From: Ochrobactrum sp. Q0168
GTDB lineage: Bacteria; Pseudomonadota; Alphaproteobacteria; Rhizobiales; Rhizobiaceae
Length of the DNA stretch: 64,000 bases
Assembly (NCBI RefSeq): GCF_016427605.1
Contig: NZ_JAELXQ010000003.1
Span: forward strand, 248,001 to 312,000
Reading direction: 5' to 3'
The position numbers and the translations under genes were made by a program. Shown here in pieces: positions 1 to 8,425 of this stretch. The notes under the pieces were generated by a model. The model was not told the DNA's origin. It saw only the letters and a program-made list of their open reading frames with translations, and did not search any database. Numbering within the stretch: the stretch's first letter is position 1; every line of letters begins with the position of its first letter.

Positions 1-88
1 AAATCGACAGCTTTTGCGCCGCACGGGTGACGGACCCTTGCTCCGCAACTGCAACGAAATACTGTAACTGCCTTAATGTAAACGCCAT
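1..88 (-). CDS. LysR-family transcriptional regulator, N-terminal fragment
   Basis: The reverse strand opens with ATG at 88 and reads MAFTLRQLQYFVAVAEQGSV and onward to the window edge, 29 codons without a stop. This is the typical start of a LysR-type DNA-binding domain: the LRQLxYFVAVAE helix followed by the beginning of the helix-turn-helix (TRAAQKLSI). The rest of the gene lies outside the window. It is transcribed away from the NRPS operon that starts at about 386. LysR proteins commonly control the divergent neighbour, so regulation of the NRPS operon is plausible but inferred. No strong ribosome binding site is visible. Confidence 0.75.
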   Translation of the reverse strand, partial: MAFTLRQLQYFVAVAEQGSVTRAAQKLSI

Positions 89-385
89 TTCGGCAGTTAA
101 CCGTGACCAGAGAAGGATTGCAAGAGTGGTGGATAGGGAACTAAAAGCGGGTGAATTGGCTAGCGTTGTATGCTAGTTTTGCAACACTGATGGATGAACA
201 GCTAAAATAAAAATAAATTCACTTTCTTATTTCAACCAGTTTGAGTAGTGGCCTGCGCCAATAGCGGTCTTCTTCACCCGCAGTGAACGGTTCGACGACA
301 GATAATGCCTCATTGCAGGCAAGCGTGCCGCCTAACGCGTATAATTGCCCGTTGATGCTCGACCTTTGGTCAGTGAGTGTTAAAA
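89..385. promoter_or_regulatory. Divergent intergenic region between LysR gene and NRPS operon
   Basis: About 300 bases separate the LysR start and the NRPS start. I see no convincing gene. The stretch around 150-235 is AT-rich and contains a loose inverted repeat (GTTGTATGC... TTTTGCAAC near 164-185) that could be a LysR-type site or promoter region. The assignment is positional only. Confidence 0.3.
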
Positions 386-3300
386 ATGAACTATGAAAAT
401 CGTGGCGCTGGTCACGGCGAAGCCGCAGCGACGACAAGCGATAAGGGGCTGCCCATCGACAATGCGCAGGTAAAAAGGGCGCAGGCCGAGGCGGATCATC
501 TCCCCGCTCGCAGACAGATTCTGACCGGTGCCGATTTTGCCGAGCCGGGAAAGCCGGGCGAGCGGCTGGACCTGTTTTTTGAGCAGTTGGCCGACAAGTT
601 TTCGGATTCGGTCGCCGTTGTTTCCGACGGGCGCAACTGGACCTATCAGGAACTCGACAACCGTGCCAACCAGTTTGCGCGTCTGCTGATCGAACGCGGC
701 GTTCGTCCGGGCGACCGCATCGGCCTGCTGCTGGACCGCTCCGCCGACACTTACATTGCGCTGCTCGCTGTCATGAAGGCGGGCGCGGCCTATGTGCCGC
801 TGGCAACCGCTTTTCCGGAAGATCGCATGGCCCTCATCATCGAGGATGCCAATGTAAAACTCGTCATTTCGCTTGAAGCCTATACGGCCCGCGTCGCACA
901 GATGCCCGTGCCGCATGTGCTCATTGATGGGGCGGGCGCGGAAATTTCAAAACAGTCGGTTGCGCCGCTGGACAAGGATGCGAGAGCGGCAAATCCGGAT
1001 CAGATCTGCTATATCCTCTATACATCTGGAACGACGGGCAGGCCGAAAGGCGTCGCGATCCTGCATCAGAGCTTCTGCAACTTCCTGCGCGTCGCGGCGA
1101 TGTCTTATGGCTACAAGCCGGGAGACCGTGTCTATCACGGCATGACCATCGCCTTCGACTTCTCGGCGGAAGAATATTGGGTGCCGTTTACCGCTGGCGC
1201 GACCGTGGTGCCCGCACCGGGCCCGATGACGCTGGTGGGTGAAGAGCTCGCCGATTTTCTGCGGGCGAATGACATCAACTGCATAGCGTGCAGCCCGACG
1301 CTGCTGTCTTCCATTGAAACCGATGTGCCGAAGCTGCGCCTGCTGATGGTGGGCGGCGAAGCCTGCCCGCTCAATCTGGTAACGCGCTGGACAAAGCCGG
1401 GGCGTCTGCTTCTCAACACCTATGGTCCGACGGAAGCGACCGTCACGGCCACCATGGGTGTTCTGACGCCTGATAAGCCGGTGACTATCGGCGCGCCTCT
1501 GCCGACCTATTCGATTGTCATCATCGAGCCGACAGAGCCGAAGCTGACCGACCCGGATGAGCTGGGCGAAATCGGTATCGCCGGTATCGGGCTTGCGGTC
1601 GGGTATCTCAACCGGCAGGATCTGACCGATCAGAAATTCATCCCCGATTTCATCGGCCTGCCCAACAACCCGTCCGCCCGCATCTACCGCACGGGTGATC
1701 TGGGACGCATCAATGCCGCGGGCGAGATCGAGTATCACGGGCGTATCGATACGCAGGTGAAAATCCGTGGCTACCGCATCGAGCTTGGCGAGATCGAAGC
1801 CGTTCTGCTTGATCAGCCGGGCGTTGCACAGGCCGCGGTCACCACCTGGGAAATCGAGCCGGGCCGCGTGGAACTGGTCGCCTATTATGCGCCGAAGTCT
1901 GGCGTGCCCCCGCTGCAGCGCGCAGATATTGCGCGCGAGCTGAAGCGCCGCCTGCCGTCCTACATGGTTCCCGCCTATCTCGAAGAGCTGGCGGCCATTC
2001 CGATGACGGTTTCCAACAAGGCCGATCTAAAGCGCCTGCCGAAGCCCACCAATGTGCGTCTGTCGGCGGAGCGGGAAATCGTGCCGCCGAGCAATGACGA
2101 TCAACGCTTCATGGCGGACGCGCTGGCGGAAGTGCTCAATCTGGATGAGGTATCGGTCGAGGATCATTTCTTCGACGATCTGGGCGCGAATTCCCTGCTC
2201 ATGGCGCGTTTCTGCGCCCGCGTGCGCACTGCGCAGGGCTGGGAAACAGCGTCGATGCGGGATATCTACCTGCATCCGACCATTGCAAGCCTCGCCACGC
2301 ATCTCCATGCGCCGCAGCAGAAAACGGCGGCGACCGTCGAGCGCCAGCTCACCCACAAGGCTTCCAATTTCGCTTACTGGGCCTGCGGCTTGGCACAGCT
2401 CGCTTTCTATGGGGTCTACGCCTATATCGCGCTGGTCTTCTTCGATGGCGGTCTCGACTGGGTTTACGATGCGCTCGACAACCCGCTTCAGCTCTATTTC
2501 CGATGCGTCGTGCTGGCGGCGGCAAGCTTCTTCGCGACGACGGGTTTTGCCATTGTTGCAAAATGGGTGCTGATCGGGCGGTGGAAGACGGAAAGCTTCC
2601 CGATCTGGGGCTTGCGTTACTACCGCTTCTGGGTGGTGAAGACGTTGATCCGCACTGCGCCGGTGGTCCTGTTTCGCGGCAATCCGCTCTATAGCCTTTA
2701 TCTGCGGCTTCTCGGCGCGAAGCTTGGCCGCAACACGGCCATTGAATGCCGGGCGATTCCGGTTTGTACCGACCTGATTTCCATCGGTGAGAATTCCATT
2801 TTGCGTCGCGAATCCAATATTCTCGGTTTCAAAGCGGAAAGCGGCTATATCCACACCGGCTCGATCACCATCGGCGACGGCGCTTTTGTGGGCGTCGGCT
2901 CCACCATCGATATTGACACCAAAATCGGTAATGGCGCGCAGCTTGGCCATGCGTCGTCCTTGCAGCGCGGTCAAAGCATTCCCGATGGCGAACATTGGCA
3001 TGGCTCGCCCGCCGCACCGACCACGGCGGATTATTGCAAGGTGCGCAGCATCACCCTGTCCAAAACCCGGCGCATCATCTTCGAGATCGTGCAGCTGGTC
3101 GGGCTGTTCATGCTGGTCACGCCGTTCCCGTTCCTGTTTCACAGCTACTGGCAGAATGTCGGCGACGACTATCAGGAAACCATCGGCATCGTGGCGATTG
3201 GCACGACCGTCACACTGTTTGGCCTGCTCGCGGCCTCGTTCATTGCAGCGGTTGCAGTTCCTCGTCTGGCCAGCCTGTTCTTGAAGCCGAACCGCACCTA

Positions 3301-4558
3301 TACGCTTTACGGTTTTCACTATTGGCTCCAGTCGATGGTGGAACTGGCCAGCAATTCACGCCTTCTCAATCTGCTGTTCGGCGATAGCTCGGCGGTGGTG
3401 CATTATATGCGTGCCATTGGCTGGAACCTGAACAAGGTGGTACAGACCGGGTCCAATTTCGGCACCAATCAGCAGCATGAAAACCCGCTTCTGTGCGAAA
3501 TCGGCAGCCAGACCATGGTGTCGGATGGTCTGTTCATGATCAACACGCACAAATCGGCGGCCACGTTCCGGCTGGAACATACAAAGGTCGGCGAGCGGAA
3601 TTATTTCGGCAATAACATCTTCTATCCATCCGATGGGCGGACCGGCGATAACTGCTTGCTCGGCACCAAGGTTATGGTTCCGATTGAGGGGCCTGTGCGC
3701 GAGAATGTGGGGCTTCTGGGGTCGCCTTGCTTCGAAATCCCACGCATGGTCAATCGCGACAAGGAGCTGATCGCCAATATCGAGGAAGATGACCGCCTGC
3801 GCCGTTTGCGCCGCAAGAACTTCCATAATTTCCGCACCGGCCTGATGTTCCTGGCGGAACAATGGTTGATGCTGTTTGCAACGCTGGCGATCTGGGATCG
3901 TGCTCTTAACTATTATGACGACTGGAAGTACAACGCGCTTTTTGTCGCCGTGGTGCTGACGGCGGGCATTGCGATACCGTTCTATATCTTCATCGAACGC
4001 CTTTCGCTGGGCTTCGGCAGGCTGAAGCCGCGCATGACGACGATTTATGATGAAGCCTTCTGGCGGCATGAGCGCCATTGGAAACTGTCGGATTCGCCGA
4101 TCACGCAGCTTTTCGCCGGAACGCCGTTCCGCCCGATGATCCTGCGCTGCCTCGGCGTGAAGGTCGGTCGCCGCGTTTATGACGGTGGCGCGAATCTGAC
4201 CGAACGTTCGCTGGTCGAAATCGGCGACGATGCGACCCTGAATGAAGGTTGCGTGATCCAGCCGCACTCGCTGGAGGAGGGCGCTTTCAAGTCCGACTTC
4301 ATCCGTATCGGCAATGGCTGCACGCTCGGACCATCGGCATTCGTGCATTACGGTGTGGTGATGGGCGATGGCTCCATCGTGGATGTCGATTCCTTCGTGA
4401 TGAAGGGTGAGGTGCTTGAGCCTTATTCCGTCTGGCGTGGCAATCCGGCCAAGCTCAACCGTTTCGTCGTCCCGGTGACGAAGGACGGAACGGTGCTGGC
4501 CAATGTCAAACAGGCGGCAGGTTCTGCCGCTCTTCGCCCGGCGGAGGCAGCCACTTGA
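386..4558 (+). CDS. Pls/PosA-family membrane-bound non-ribosomal peptide synthetase
   Basis: A protein of about 1390 residues with three parts. Residues about 40-560 form an adenylation domain with A3 (ILYTSGTTGRPKG), A5 (YGPTEATVTAT), A7 (YRTGDLGR), A8 (VKIRGYRIELGEIE) and the A10 lysine (NKADLKRLP). Next is a carrier domain with the phosphopantetheine serine in DDLGANSLLMARF, near residue 600. The remainder alternates about six hydrophobic segments (near 665, 710, 900, 940, 1150 and 1185) with three hexapeptide-repeat, left-handed beta-helix-like blocks (about 800-875, 1035-1120, 1275-1360). I see no condensation or thioesterase domain. This layout matches the NRPS terminal-domain family that includes epsilon-poly-lysine synthase, which makes isopeptide-linked amino acid polymers. 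The substrate here is unknown. The start is uncertain: GTG at 377 is in frame and neither start has a good RBS. The stop overlaps the next gene by 4 bases. Confidence 0.85.
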   Translation: MNYENRGAGHGEAAATTSDKGLPIDNAQVKRAQAEADHLPARRQILTGADFAEPGKPGERLDLFFEQLADKFSDSVAVVSDGRNWTYQELDNRANQFARLLIERGVRPGDRIGLLLDRSADTYIALLAVMKAGAAYVPLATAFPEDRMALIIEDANVKLVISLEAYTARVAQMPVPHVLIDGAGAEISKQSVAPLDKDARAANPDQICYILYTSGTTGRPKGVAILHQSFCNFLRVAAMSYGYKPGDRVYHGMTIAFDFSAEEYWVPFTAGATVVPAPGPMTLVGEELADFLRANDINCIACSPTLLSSIETDVPKLRLLMVGGEACPLNLVTRWTKPGRLLLNTYGPTEATVTATMGVLTPDKPVTIGAPLPTYSIVIIEPTEPKLTDPDELGEIGIAGIGLAVGYLNRQDLTDQKFIPDFIGLPNNPSARIYRTGDLGRINAAGEIEYHGRIDTQVKIRGYRIELGEIEAVLLDQPGVAQAAVTTWEIEPGRVELVAYYAPKSGVPPLQRADIARELKRRLPSYMVPAYLEELAAIPMTVSNKADLKRLPKPTNVRLSAEREIVPPSNDDQRFMADALAEVLNLDEVSVEDHFFDDLGANSLLMARFCARVRTAQGWETASMRDIYLHPTIASLATHLHAPQQKTAATVERQLTHKASNFAYWACGLAQLAFYGVYAYIALVFFDGGLDWVYDALDNPLQLYFRCVVLAAASFFATTGFAIVAKWVLIGRWKTESFPIWGLRYYRFWVVKTLIRTAPVVLFRGNPLYSLYLRLLGAKLGRNTAIECRAIPVCTDLISIGENSILRRESNILGFKAESGYIHTGSITIGDGAFVGVGSTIDIDTKIGNGAQLGHASSLQRGQSIPDGEHWHGSPAAPTTADYCKVRSITLSKTRRIIFEIVQLVGLFMLVTPFPFLFHSYWQNVGDDYQETIGIVAIGTTVTLFGLLAASFIAAVAVPRLASLFLKPNRTYTLYGFHYWLQSMVELASNSRLLNLLFGDSSAVVHYMRAIGWNLNKVVQTGSNFGTNQQHENPLLCEIGSQTMVSDGLFMINTHKSAATFRLEHTKVGERNYFGNNIFYPSDGRTGDNCLLGTKVMVPIEGPVRENVGLLGSPCFEIPRMVNRDKELIANIEEDDRLRRLRRKNFHNFRTGLMFLAEQWLMLFATLAIWDRALNYYDDWKYNALFVAVVLTAGIAIPFYIFIERLSLGFGRLKPRMTTIYDEAFWRHERHWKLSDSPITQLFAGTPFRPMILRCLGVKVGRRVYDGGANLTERSLVEIGDDATLNEGCVIQPHSLEEGAFKSDFIRIGNGCTLGPSAFVHYGVVMGDGSIVDVDSFVMKGEVLEPYSVWRGNPAKLNRFVVPVTKDGTVLANVKQAAGSAALRPAEAAT

Positions 4559-5022
4559 CCGATCCTGTCACAAGCGCTGGCGCTGTGCGGCTCCAATCCG
4601 TAACCGACGAGTTGCGGTCACGGATTGCCGCGCTGGAGCTTGCGCCTGGACAGGAAAATCTTGTCGCGGATAATGCATGCTCGCTGGACGAGGCCGACGA
4701 GGATGAAGATGCCCGGCCACGCGCTGTTTTTGCAGATGGCGAGCTGGTCGGATTCCTCATGTATGATGCGACGAGCGATGACGACAATGCGCAGATTTAT
4801 CGCTTCATGATTGACCGCGCTTTTCAGGGGCGCGGCTATGGAAAGGCCGCATTGCAGCTGGTGCTGGCCGAGATCAAGGCGCTCGATCACATACGTCGCG
4901 TTTCCATCTGCTACGAGCCGGAAAACGAAGGCGCACGCCAGCTTTATGCCAAGGCAGGCTTTGTTGAAGATGGTATCGATGAAGATGGCGAGATGATCGC
5001 TCATCTCGACCTTCGGGACTGA
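4555..5022 (+). CDS. GNAT family N-acetyltransferase
   Basis: A 155-residue protein with the acetyl-CoA binding motif A (FQGRGYGKAALQLVL, about residues 88-102) and the C-terminal GNAT pattern ENEGARQLYAKAGFVEDG. It resembles diamine/spermidine acetyltransferases and should transfer an acetyl group to a small amine, but the substrate cannot be read from sequence. The start is a TTG that overlaps the NRPS stop (TTGA). The first internal ATG would remove about 66 residues, so the coupled TTG is preferred. Its position between an amino-acid-activating NRPS and a phosphopantetheinyl transferase suggests it tailors, or gives resistance to, an amine-bearing NRPS product. That role is inference. Confidence 0.8.
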   Translation: MTDPVTSAGAVRLQSVTDELRSRIAALELAPGQENLVADNACSLDEADEDEDARPRAVFADGELVGFLMYDATSDDDNAQIYRFMIDRAFQGRGYGKAALQLVLAEIKALDHIRRVSICYEPENEGARQLYAKAGFVEDGIDEDGEMIAHLDLRD

Positions 5023-5032
5023 TGAAACGGTT

Positions 5033-5662
5033 ATGGCGCGCATCGATCCGTTGGAAATTGCGCTGAACCAGGCCATGCAGGCGATAGCGCCGCAGGGCGT
5101 TTCAATCGCTTGTCGGATCATTCAGCCTGGGGATGAAACACACCTGCTTGCCGATGAGAACGCAGCGCTTCCGACACGAAATCCCGGTCAGCGTCGTGCC
5201 AGCGGGACGGCACGCATTGCAGCGCGTGAATTGCTTGAAATACATGGCAAAGGTGATCTTGCGATTTTGCGCGGTGCTTCCGGTGAGCCGATCTGGCCAG
5301 CGGGCATTGTTGGCTCCCTCGCTCATGACGACGATATGGCCGTCGCGGCTGTGGCAAGCAGTGCCGATTTTCTCTTGGTCGGGATTGATGTGGAACCGGC
5401 TGTTCCCCTGCCGGAGGATATTGCCGCGCTGGTGAAGCAGCCGGGTGACCGCTTGCCTGAAGGCGCAGCCGATGCAGATCGTATTTTGTTTTGCGCCAAG
5501 GAAGCGGTCTACAAGGCGGTCTATCCGCTAGATCGCGTAGTACTGAACTATGACGACATTATCGTCGATCTTCTGCAAGGTCATGCACATACCACGACGG
5601 GCAGAACGGTCCGGGTCGCCTTTTGCCGCATGCCGAAAATTGTGGCGCTAGCTTATCTCTAA
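5033..5662 (+). CDS. 4'-phosphopantetheinyl transferase (Sfp/EntD type)
   Basis: A 209-residue protein with the two signature motifs of Sfp/EntD-type transferases: GIDVEPA near residue 116 (Mg-binding Asp and Glu) and FCAKEAVYKAVYP near 151-163 (the WxxKEA-like motif). It would transfer the phosphopantetheine arm of CoA onto the serine of the NRPS carrier domain encoded two genes upstream. It starts 10 bases after the GNAT stop and closes the three-gene operon. A 12-bp-stem terminator follows directly. Function is confident; dedication to the neighbouring NRPS is inferred from the operon. Confidence 0.88.
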   Translation: MARIDPLEIALNQAMQAIAPQGVSIACRIIQPGDETHLLADENAALPTRNPGQRRASGTARIAARELLEIHGKGDLAILRGASGEPIWPAGIVGSLAHDDDMAVAAVASSADFLLVGIDVEPAVPLPEDIAALVKQPGDRLPEGAADADRILFCAKEAVYKAVYPLDRVVLNYDDIIVDLLQGHAHTTTGRTVRVAFCRMPKIVALAYL

Positions 5663-5669
5663 AAAGCAT

Positions 5670-5703
5670 CGAAGGCCGGAACCTGGCGGGCTTCCGGCCT
5701 TCG
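5670..5703. terminator. Bidirectional terminator hairpin
   Basis: Perfect 12-bp inverted repeat (CGAAGGCCGGAA / TTCCGGCCTTCG) with a 10-base loop, placed between the convergent PPTase and DhaL-like genes. Flanking A and T runs are short. Confidence 0.7.
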
Positions 5704-5720
5704 ACATGTGTGGAGACGTA

Positions 5721-6365
5721 TCAGGAATGAGCTGATACGAACTCCGACATTCTGACGATCAGGAAGGTGCCGACGGTCGCACCCGCATCCTGAAGACCGA
5801 TGGTCTTTTCCTGGAAAGCTGCTGCCTTGCCGTGCTGGGCAACCAGAGACTTGGTTGCTTCCAGCGCGTCTTCGGCCGCCTTGGCCGTCGCAGCCAGCGC
5901 GTCGGGCAGGGAAGCACCGGCGGCAGCCTGTGCTTCAAGCGTGACAGCAATCGGGTCGAGGACGTCGAGCAAGGTCTTGTCGCCGACCTTGGCTTTGCCG
6001 CGTTCTGCAACGCCGTCGCGATAAGCGCGCCAGAAGGCGGCGACTTCCGCTGTGCCCAGTTCTTCGGCGCCTTCGGTCGCCTTGCTTGCGCGCAGGAAGC
6101 CCGTTGCCGTCAGCGTTCCCATGGTGGACGGGGCGACGCGCGCCATCGTGGCGCCAGCGAGACGCAGCAGCTTCGCAATGCCGGCAGCTTCGCCTTCTGC
6201 GGCGGTTGCTTCTGCAGCAGCTGCGAAAGCCTTGCTCATGGTGATGCCCAGATCGCTATCGCCGACCTTGCCGTCGAGCGAGATCAGGAAGTCGCGCTGT
6301 TCCGCGAAAAGCTGCTTCCAGCTGTCGAACAGATTGATGAGATCGGAAGCCTTGATGGAGTTCAT
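5721..6365 (-). CDS. dhaL: DhaL-like (DAK2 domain) kinase subunit, divergent
   Basis: A 214-residue protein of the ATP-binding DhaL/DAK2 family. The metal-binding aspartate cluster is visible (SLDGKVGDSDLG, near residue 30), as are RGKAKVGDKTLLDVLDP and TIGLQDAGAT, which match conserved DhaL segments. Two canonical features differ from the E. coli DhaL sequence as I remember it. The His after GDxD is Leu. The usual GGxSGPLFG nucleotide loop is replaced by APSTMGTLTATG. With DhaK it should phosphorylate a short ketose such as dihydroxyacetone or a tetrulose. No DhaM or PTS gene is nearby, so ATP rather than a phosphorylated PTS protein is the likely donor. It is the last gene of the minus-strand ABC operon, 9 bases after dhaK. 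Confidence 0.75.
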   Translation of the reverse strand: MNSIKASDLINLFDSWKQLFAEQRDFLISLDGKVGDSDLGITMSKAFAAAAEATAAEGEAAGIAKLLRLAGATMARVAPSTMGTLTATGFLRASKATEGAEELGTAEVAAFWRAYRDGVAERGKAKVGDKTLLDVLDPIAVTLEAQAAAGASLPDALAATAKAAEDALEATKSLVAQHGKAAAFQEKTIGLQDAGATVGTFLIVRMSEFVSAHS

Positions 6366-6374
6366 GGCGTCACC

Positions 6375-7376
6375 TCAACCGGCAATGTGCTTGAAGAACG
6401 GCGTGTTCGCCGAAGCAGCGATCAGCGGCTCCAGTTCATCGTCCAGATGCAGCACGGAGATCGATGCACCGGCCATTTCCATGGCGGTGGCGAATTCGCC
6501 GATCCAGATGTGCTTTACCTTGACGCCACGCTCGTCGAAGAGCTGCGCCACGCGGCGGAACATGATGTAGAGTTCTTCCAGCGGCGTGCCGCCGAGACCG
6601 TTCAGAAGAACGGCAACTTCATCGCCCTTGGCATAATCCTGCTCGGCGAAGATGCGGCCCAGAAGCTGGTCGACAACGGAGTCAGCCGGGGCAAGCTTGG
6701 TGCGGCTGATGCCCGGTTCGCCATGGATACCCATGCCGATCTCCATTTCATCGTCGCCGATGGAGAAGGTCGCATGGCCGATTTCCGGCACAACGCAGCT
6801 CGACAGGGCAACCCCCATCGTGCGGGTGCGCAGGCGGGCCTTGTCTGCGAGGCGCGTTACTTCATCGAGCGACAGGCCGTTGGCTGCTGCCGCACCGGCT
6901 GCCTTGTAGATGAAGAAAATGCCCGCAACGCCGCGGCGCTTGTGCTCCTCACCGACGACCGACGAGGCAACGTCGTCATTGCCGACAACCTGCTTGACGG
7001 TGATGCCGTCGAGATCTGCGAGTTCCGCAGCCATGTCGAAATTGATGATGTCGCCCGTGTAATTGCCATAGATGTAGAGCACGCCTGCGCCCTGATCGAT
7101 GGCTTTGGTGACCTGATACATCTGTTCAGCACTTGGCGACTGGAACACACCGCCGACAGCTGCGCCGTCGATCATGTTTTCGCCGATATAGCCGAGGAAG
7201 GTCGGCAGATGGCCCGAGCCGCCGCCGGTTGCGATGCCAACCTTGCCAGCCTTTGGCTTGGCTGTGACCATGCAGCGCTTGTCGTCATTGACAAAGGTCA
7301 GTTCGGGATGCGCCCGATAGATGCCTTCCAGCATCTCATCAACGAAATTGACTGGATCGTTCAGGAATTTCTTCAT
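6375..7376 (-). CDS. dhaK: DhaK-like ketose kinase substrate-binding subunit
   Basis: A 333-residue protein of the DhaK/DAK1 family. It has GGGSGHLP (near residue 56), NYTGDIINF with the catalytic Asp, and GMGIHGEPGI with the His that in DhaK enzymes forms a covalent hemiaminal with the ketose. It binds the substrate that DhaL phosphorylates. The residue after the GGGSGH histidine is Leu, where E. coli DhaK has Glu. It lies 23 bases after a ribose-type ABC permease and just before dhaL, in an operon headed by a sugar-binding protein. The substrate is therefore probably an imported ketose or polyol-derived ketose; dihydroxyacetone and erythrulose are candidates, not conclusions. Confidence 0.82.
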   Translation of the reverse strand: MKKFLNDPVNFVDEMLEGIYRAHPELTFVNDDKRCMVTAKPKAGKVGIATGGGSGHLPTFLGYIGENMIDGAAVGGVFQSPSAEQMYQVTKAIDQGAGVLYIYGNYTGDIINFDMAAELADLDGITVKQVVGNDDVASSVVGEEHKRRGVAGIFFIYKAAGAAAANGLSLDEVTRLADKARLRTRTMGVALSSCVVPEIGHATFSIGDDEMEIGMGIHGEPGISRTKLAPADSVVDQLLGRIFAEQDYAKGDEVAVLLNGLGGTPLEELYIMFRRVAQLFDERGVKVKHIWIGEFATAMEMAGASISVLHLDDELEPLIAASANTPFFKHIAG

Positions 7377-7399
7377 GATTTCCTCTTGAGATTATCGGG

Positions 7400-8425
7400 T
7401 TATTTCTTGCGCTGCTGGGTGACGAAGAAGGCGGCGGCCAGAAGAATGAAGCAGCCGACGACGAGACGCTGCCACGTGCTGGGGATACCGACCAGGACCA
7501 GAACGCTGTTGATGACGGTGATAAGCAGGACACCCAGAATGGTGCCGAAAACGCTGCCCGTGCCGCCAGTAATCCGTGCGCCGCCCAGAACCACAGCGGC
7601 AATGACGCTGATTTCGGTTCCGACAAAGTCGAACGGGCTCGATTGACGGTTGGCGCAAACATGGATGATGCCCGCAAGACCAGCGAGACCACCGGCATAT
7701 CCGAACAGGAACAGATGAATGGTGCGCAGATTATAGCCAAGGCGGCTTGCGATCTGGCTATTGCCACCCATGGCGAATATGGCGCGGCCCATCAATGTGC
7801 GGTTCAAGATCCACCAGGTCAGGATCGCTGCCGCGGGCAGGATCAGGAAGTAGAACGGCATGGTGATGGTTGCGCCATTGGCAGATTCGAACTGGAACAA
7901 AGGCAGGCGGCCAAAAGCGCCCATCGTCGGCGGCAGTGACATGATCCAGACCGTGCCGACGAATGCGAGCAAAAAGCCACGGAACAGATATTGCGTGCCG
8001 ATGGTGACGATCAGCGACGGAACTTTCAGACTATGCACCAGAACGCCGTTGATCAGGCCGAGAACGACACCGCCGGCAATCGCCATCAGGATGACGAAGA
8101 CGATAGGAAGCGTCGGCATATAGGCCTGCACCAGAAGCGTCAGCGAATAGACCGTGCAGGCGGCAATGGCCGTGAACGACACATCGATGCCGCCAGCTGC
8201 GAGAATGATGAAGACGCCAAGCGCGAACAGGCCCATCACGACGCTGGCGCGACCGATATCGATCAGCGTCGAAGCCTGCAGGAATGCAGGATTGACAATC
8301 GACACGATCACGCAGATCGCGACCAGAAGAAAGAAGGTGATGGATTCAGGGCGCCTGCGAATGAAGTCACCCAGCTTGAAGGAACGGGTCTGGCCCAGTT
8401 CCTGCTGATATTGCGACGCGCTCAT
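7400..8425 (-). CDS. CUT2 (ribose-type) ABC transporter permease
   Basis: A 341-residue hydrophobic protein with the RbsC/BPD_transp_2 pattern: repeated membrane segments, the GGIDVSFTAIAA signature near residue 80 and VVLGGARITGGTGSVFGTILG near 280. It forms the membrane channel together with the second permease of the operon (11219-12244). Its ATG overlaps the stop of the ATP-binding gene by 4 bases (ATGA), so translation is probably coupled. The N-terminal 30 residues are hydrophilic. The sugar is unknown; the kinase pair downstream suggests a small ketose or polyol. Confidence 0.9.
   Translation of the reverse strand: MSASQYQQELGQTRSFKLGDFIRRRPESITFFLLVAICVIVSIVNPAFLQASTLIDIGRASVVMGLFALGVFIILAAGGIDVSFTAIAACTVYSLTLLVQAYMPTLPIVFVILMAIAGGVVLGLINGVLVHSLKVPSLIVTIGTQYLFRGFLLAFVGTVWIMSLPPTMGAFGRLPLFQFESANGATITMPFYFLILPAAAILTWWILNRTLMGRAIFAMGGNSQIASRLGYNLRTIHLFLFGYAGGLAGLAGIIHVCANRQSSPFDFVGTEISVIAAVVLGGARITGGTGSVFGTILGVLLITVINSVLVLVGIPSTWQRLVVGCFILLAAAFFVTQQRKK

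Noticed and set aside
2027-3319. 430-codon minus-strand frame inside the NRPS gene
   Set aside because: Antisense shadow of the carrier and membrane region of the NRPS; composition rich in Arg, Gln and His with no motif.
5832-7646. 604-codon open frame on the plus strand opposite dhaL and dhaK
   Set aside because: It lies antisense to two genes with clear family motifs and shows no recognisable domain; long antisense frames are common in GC-rich codon use.
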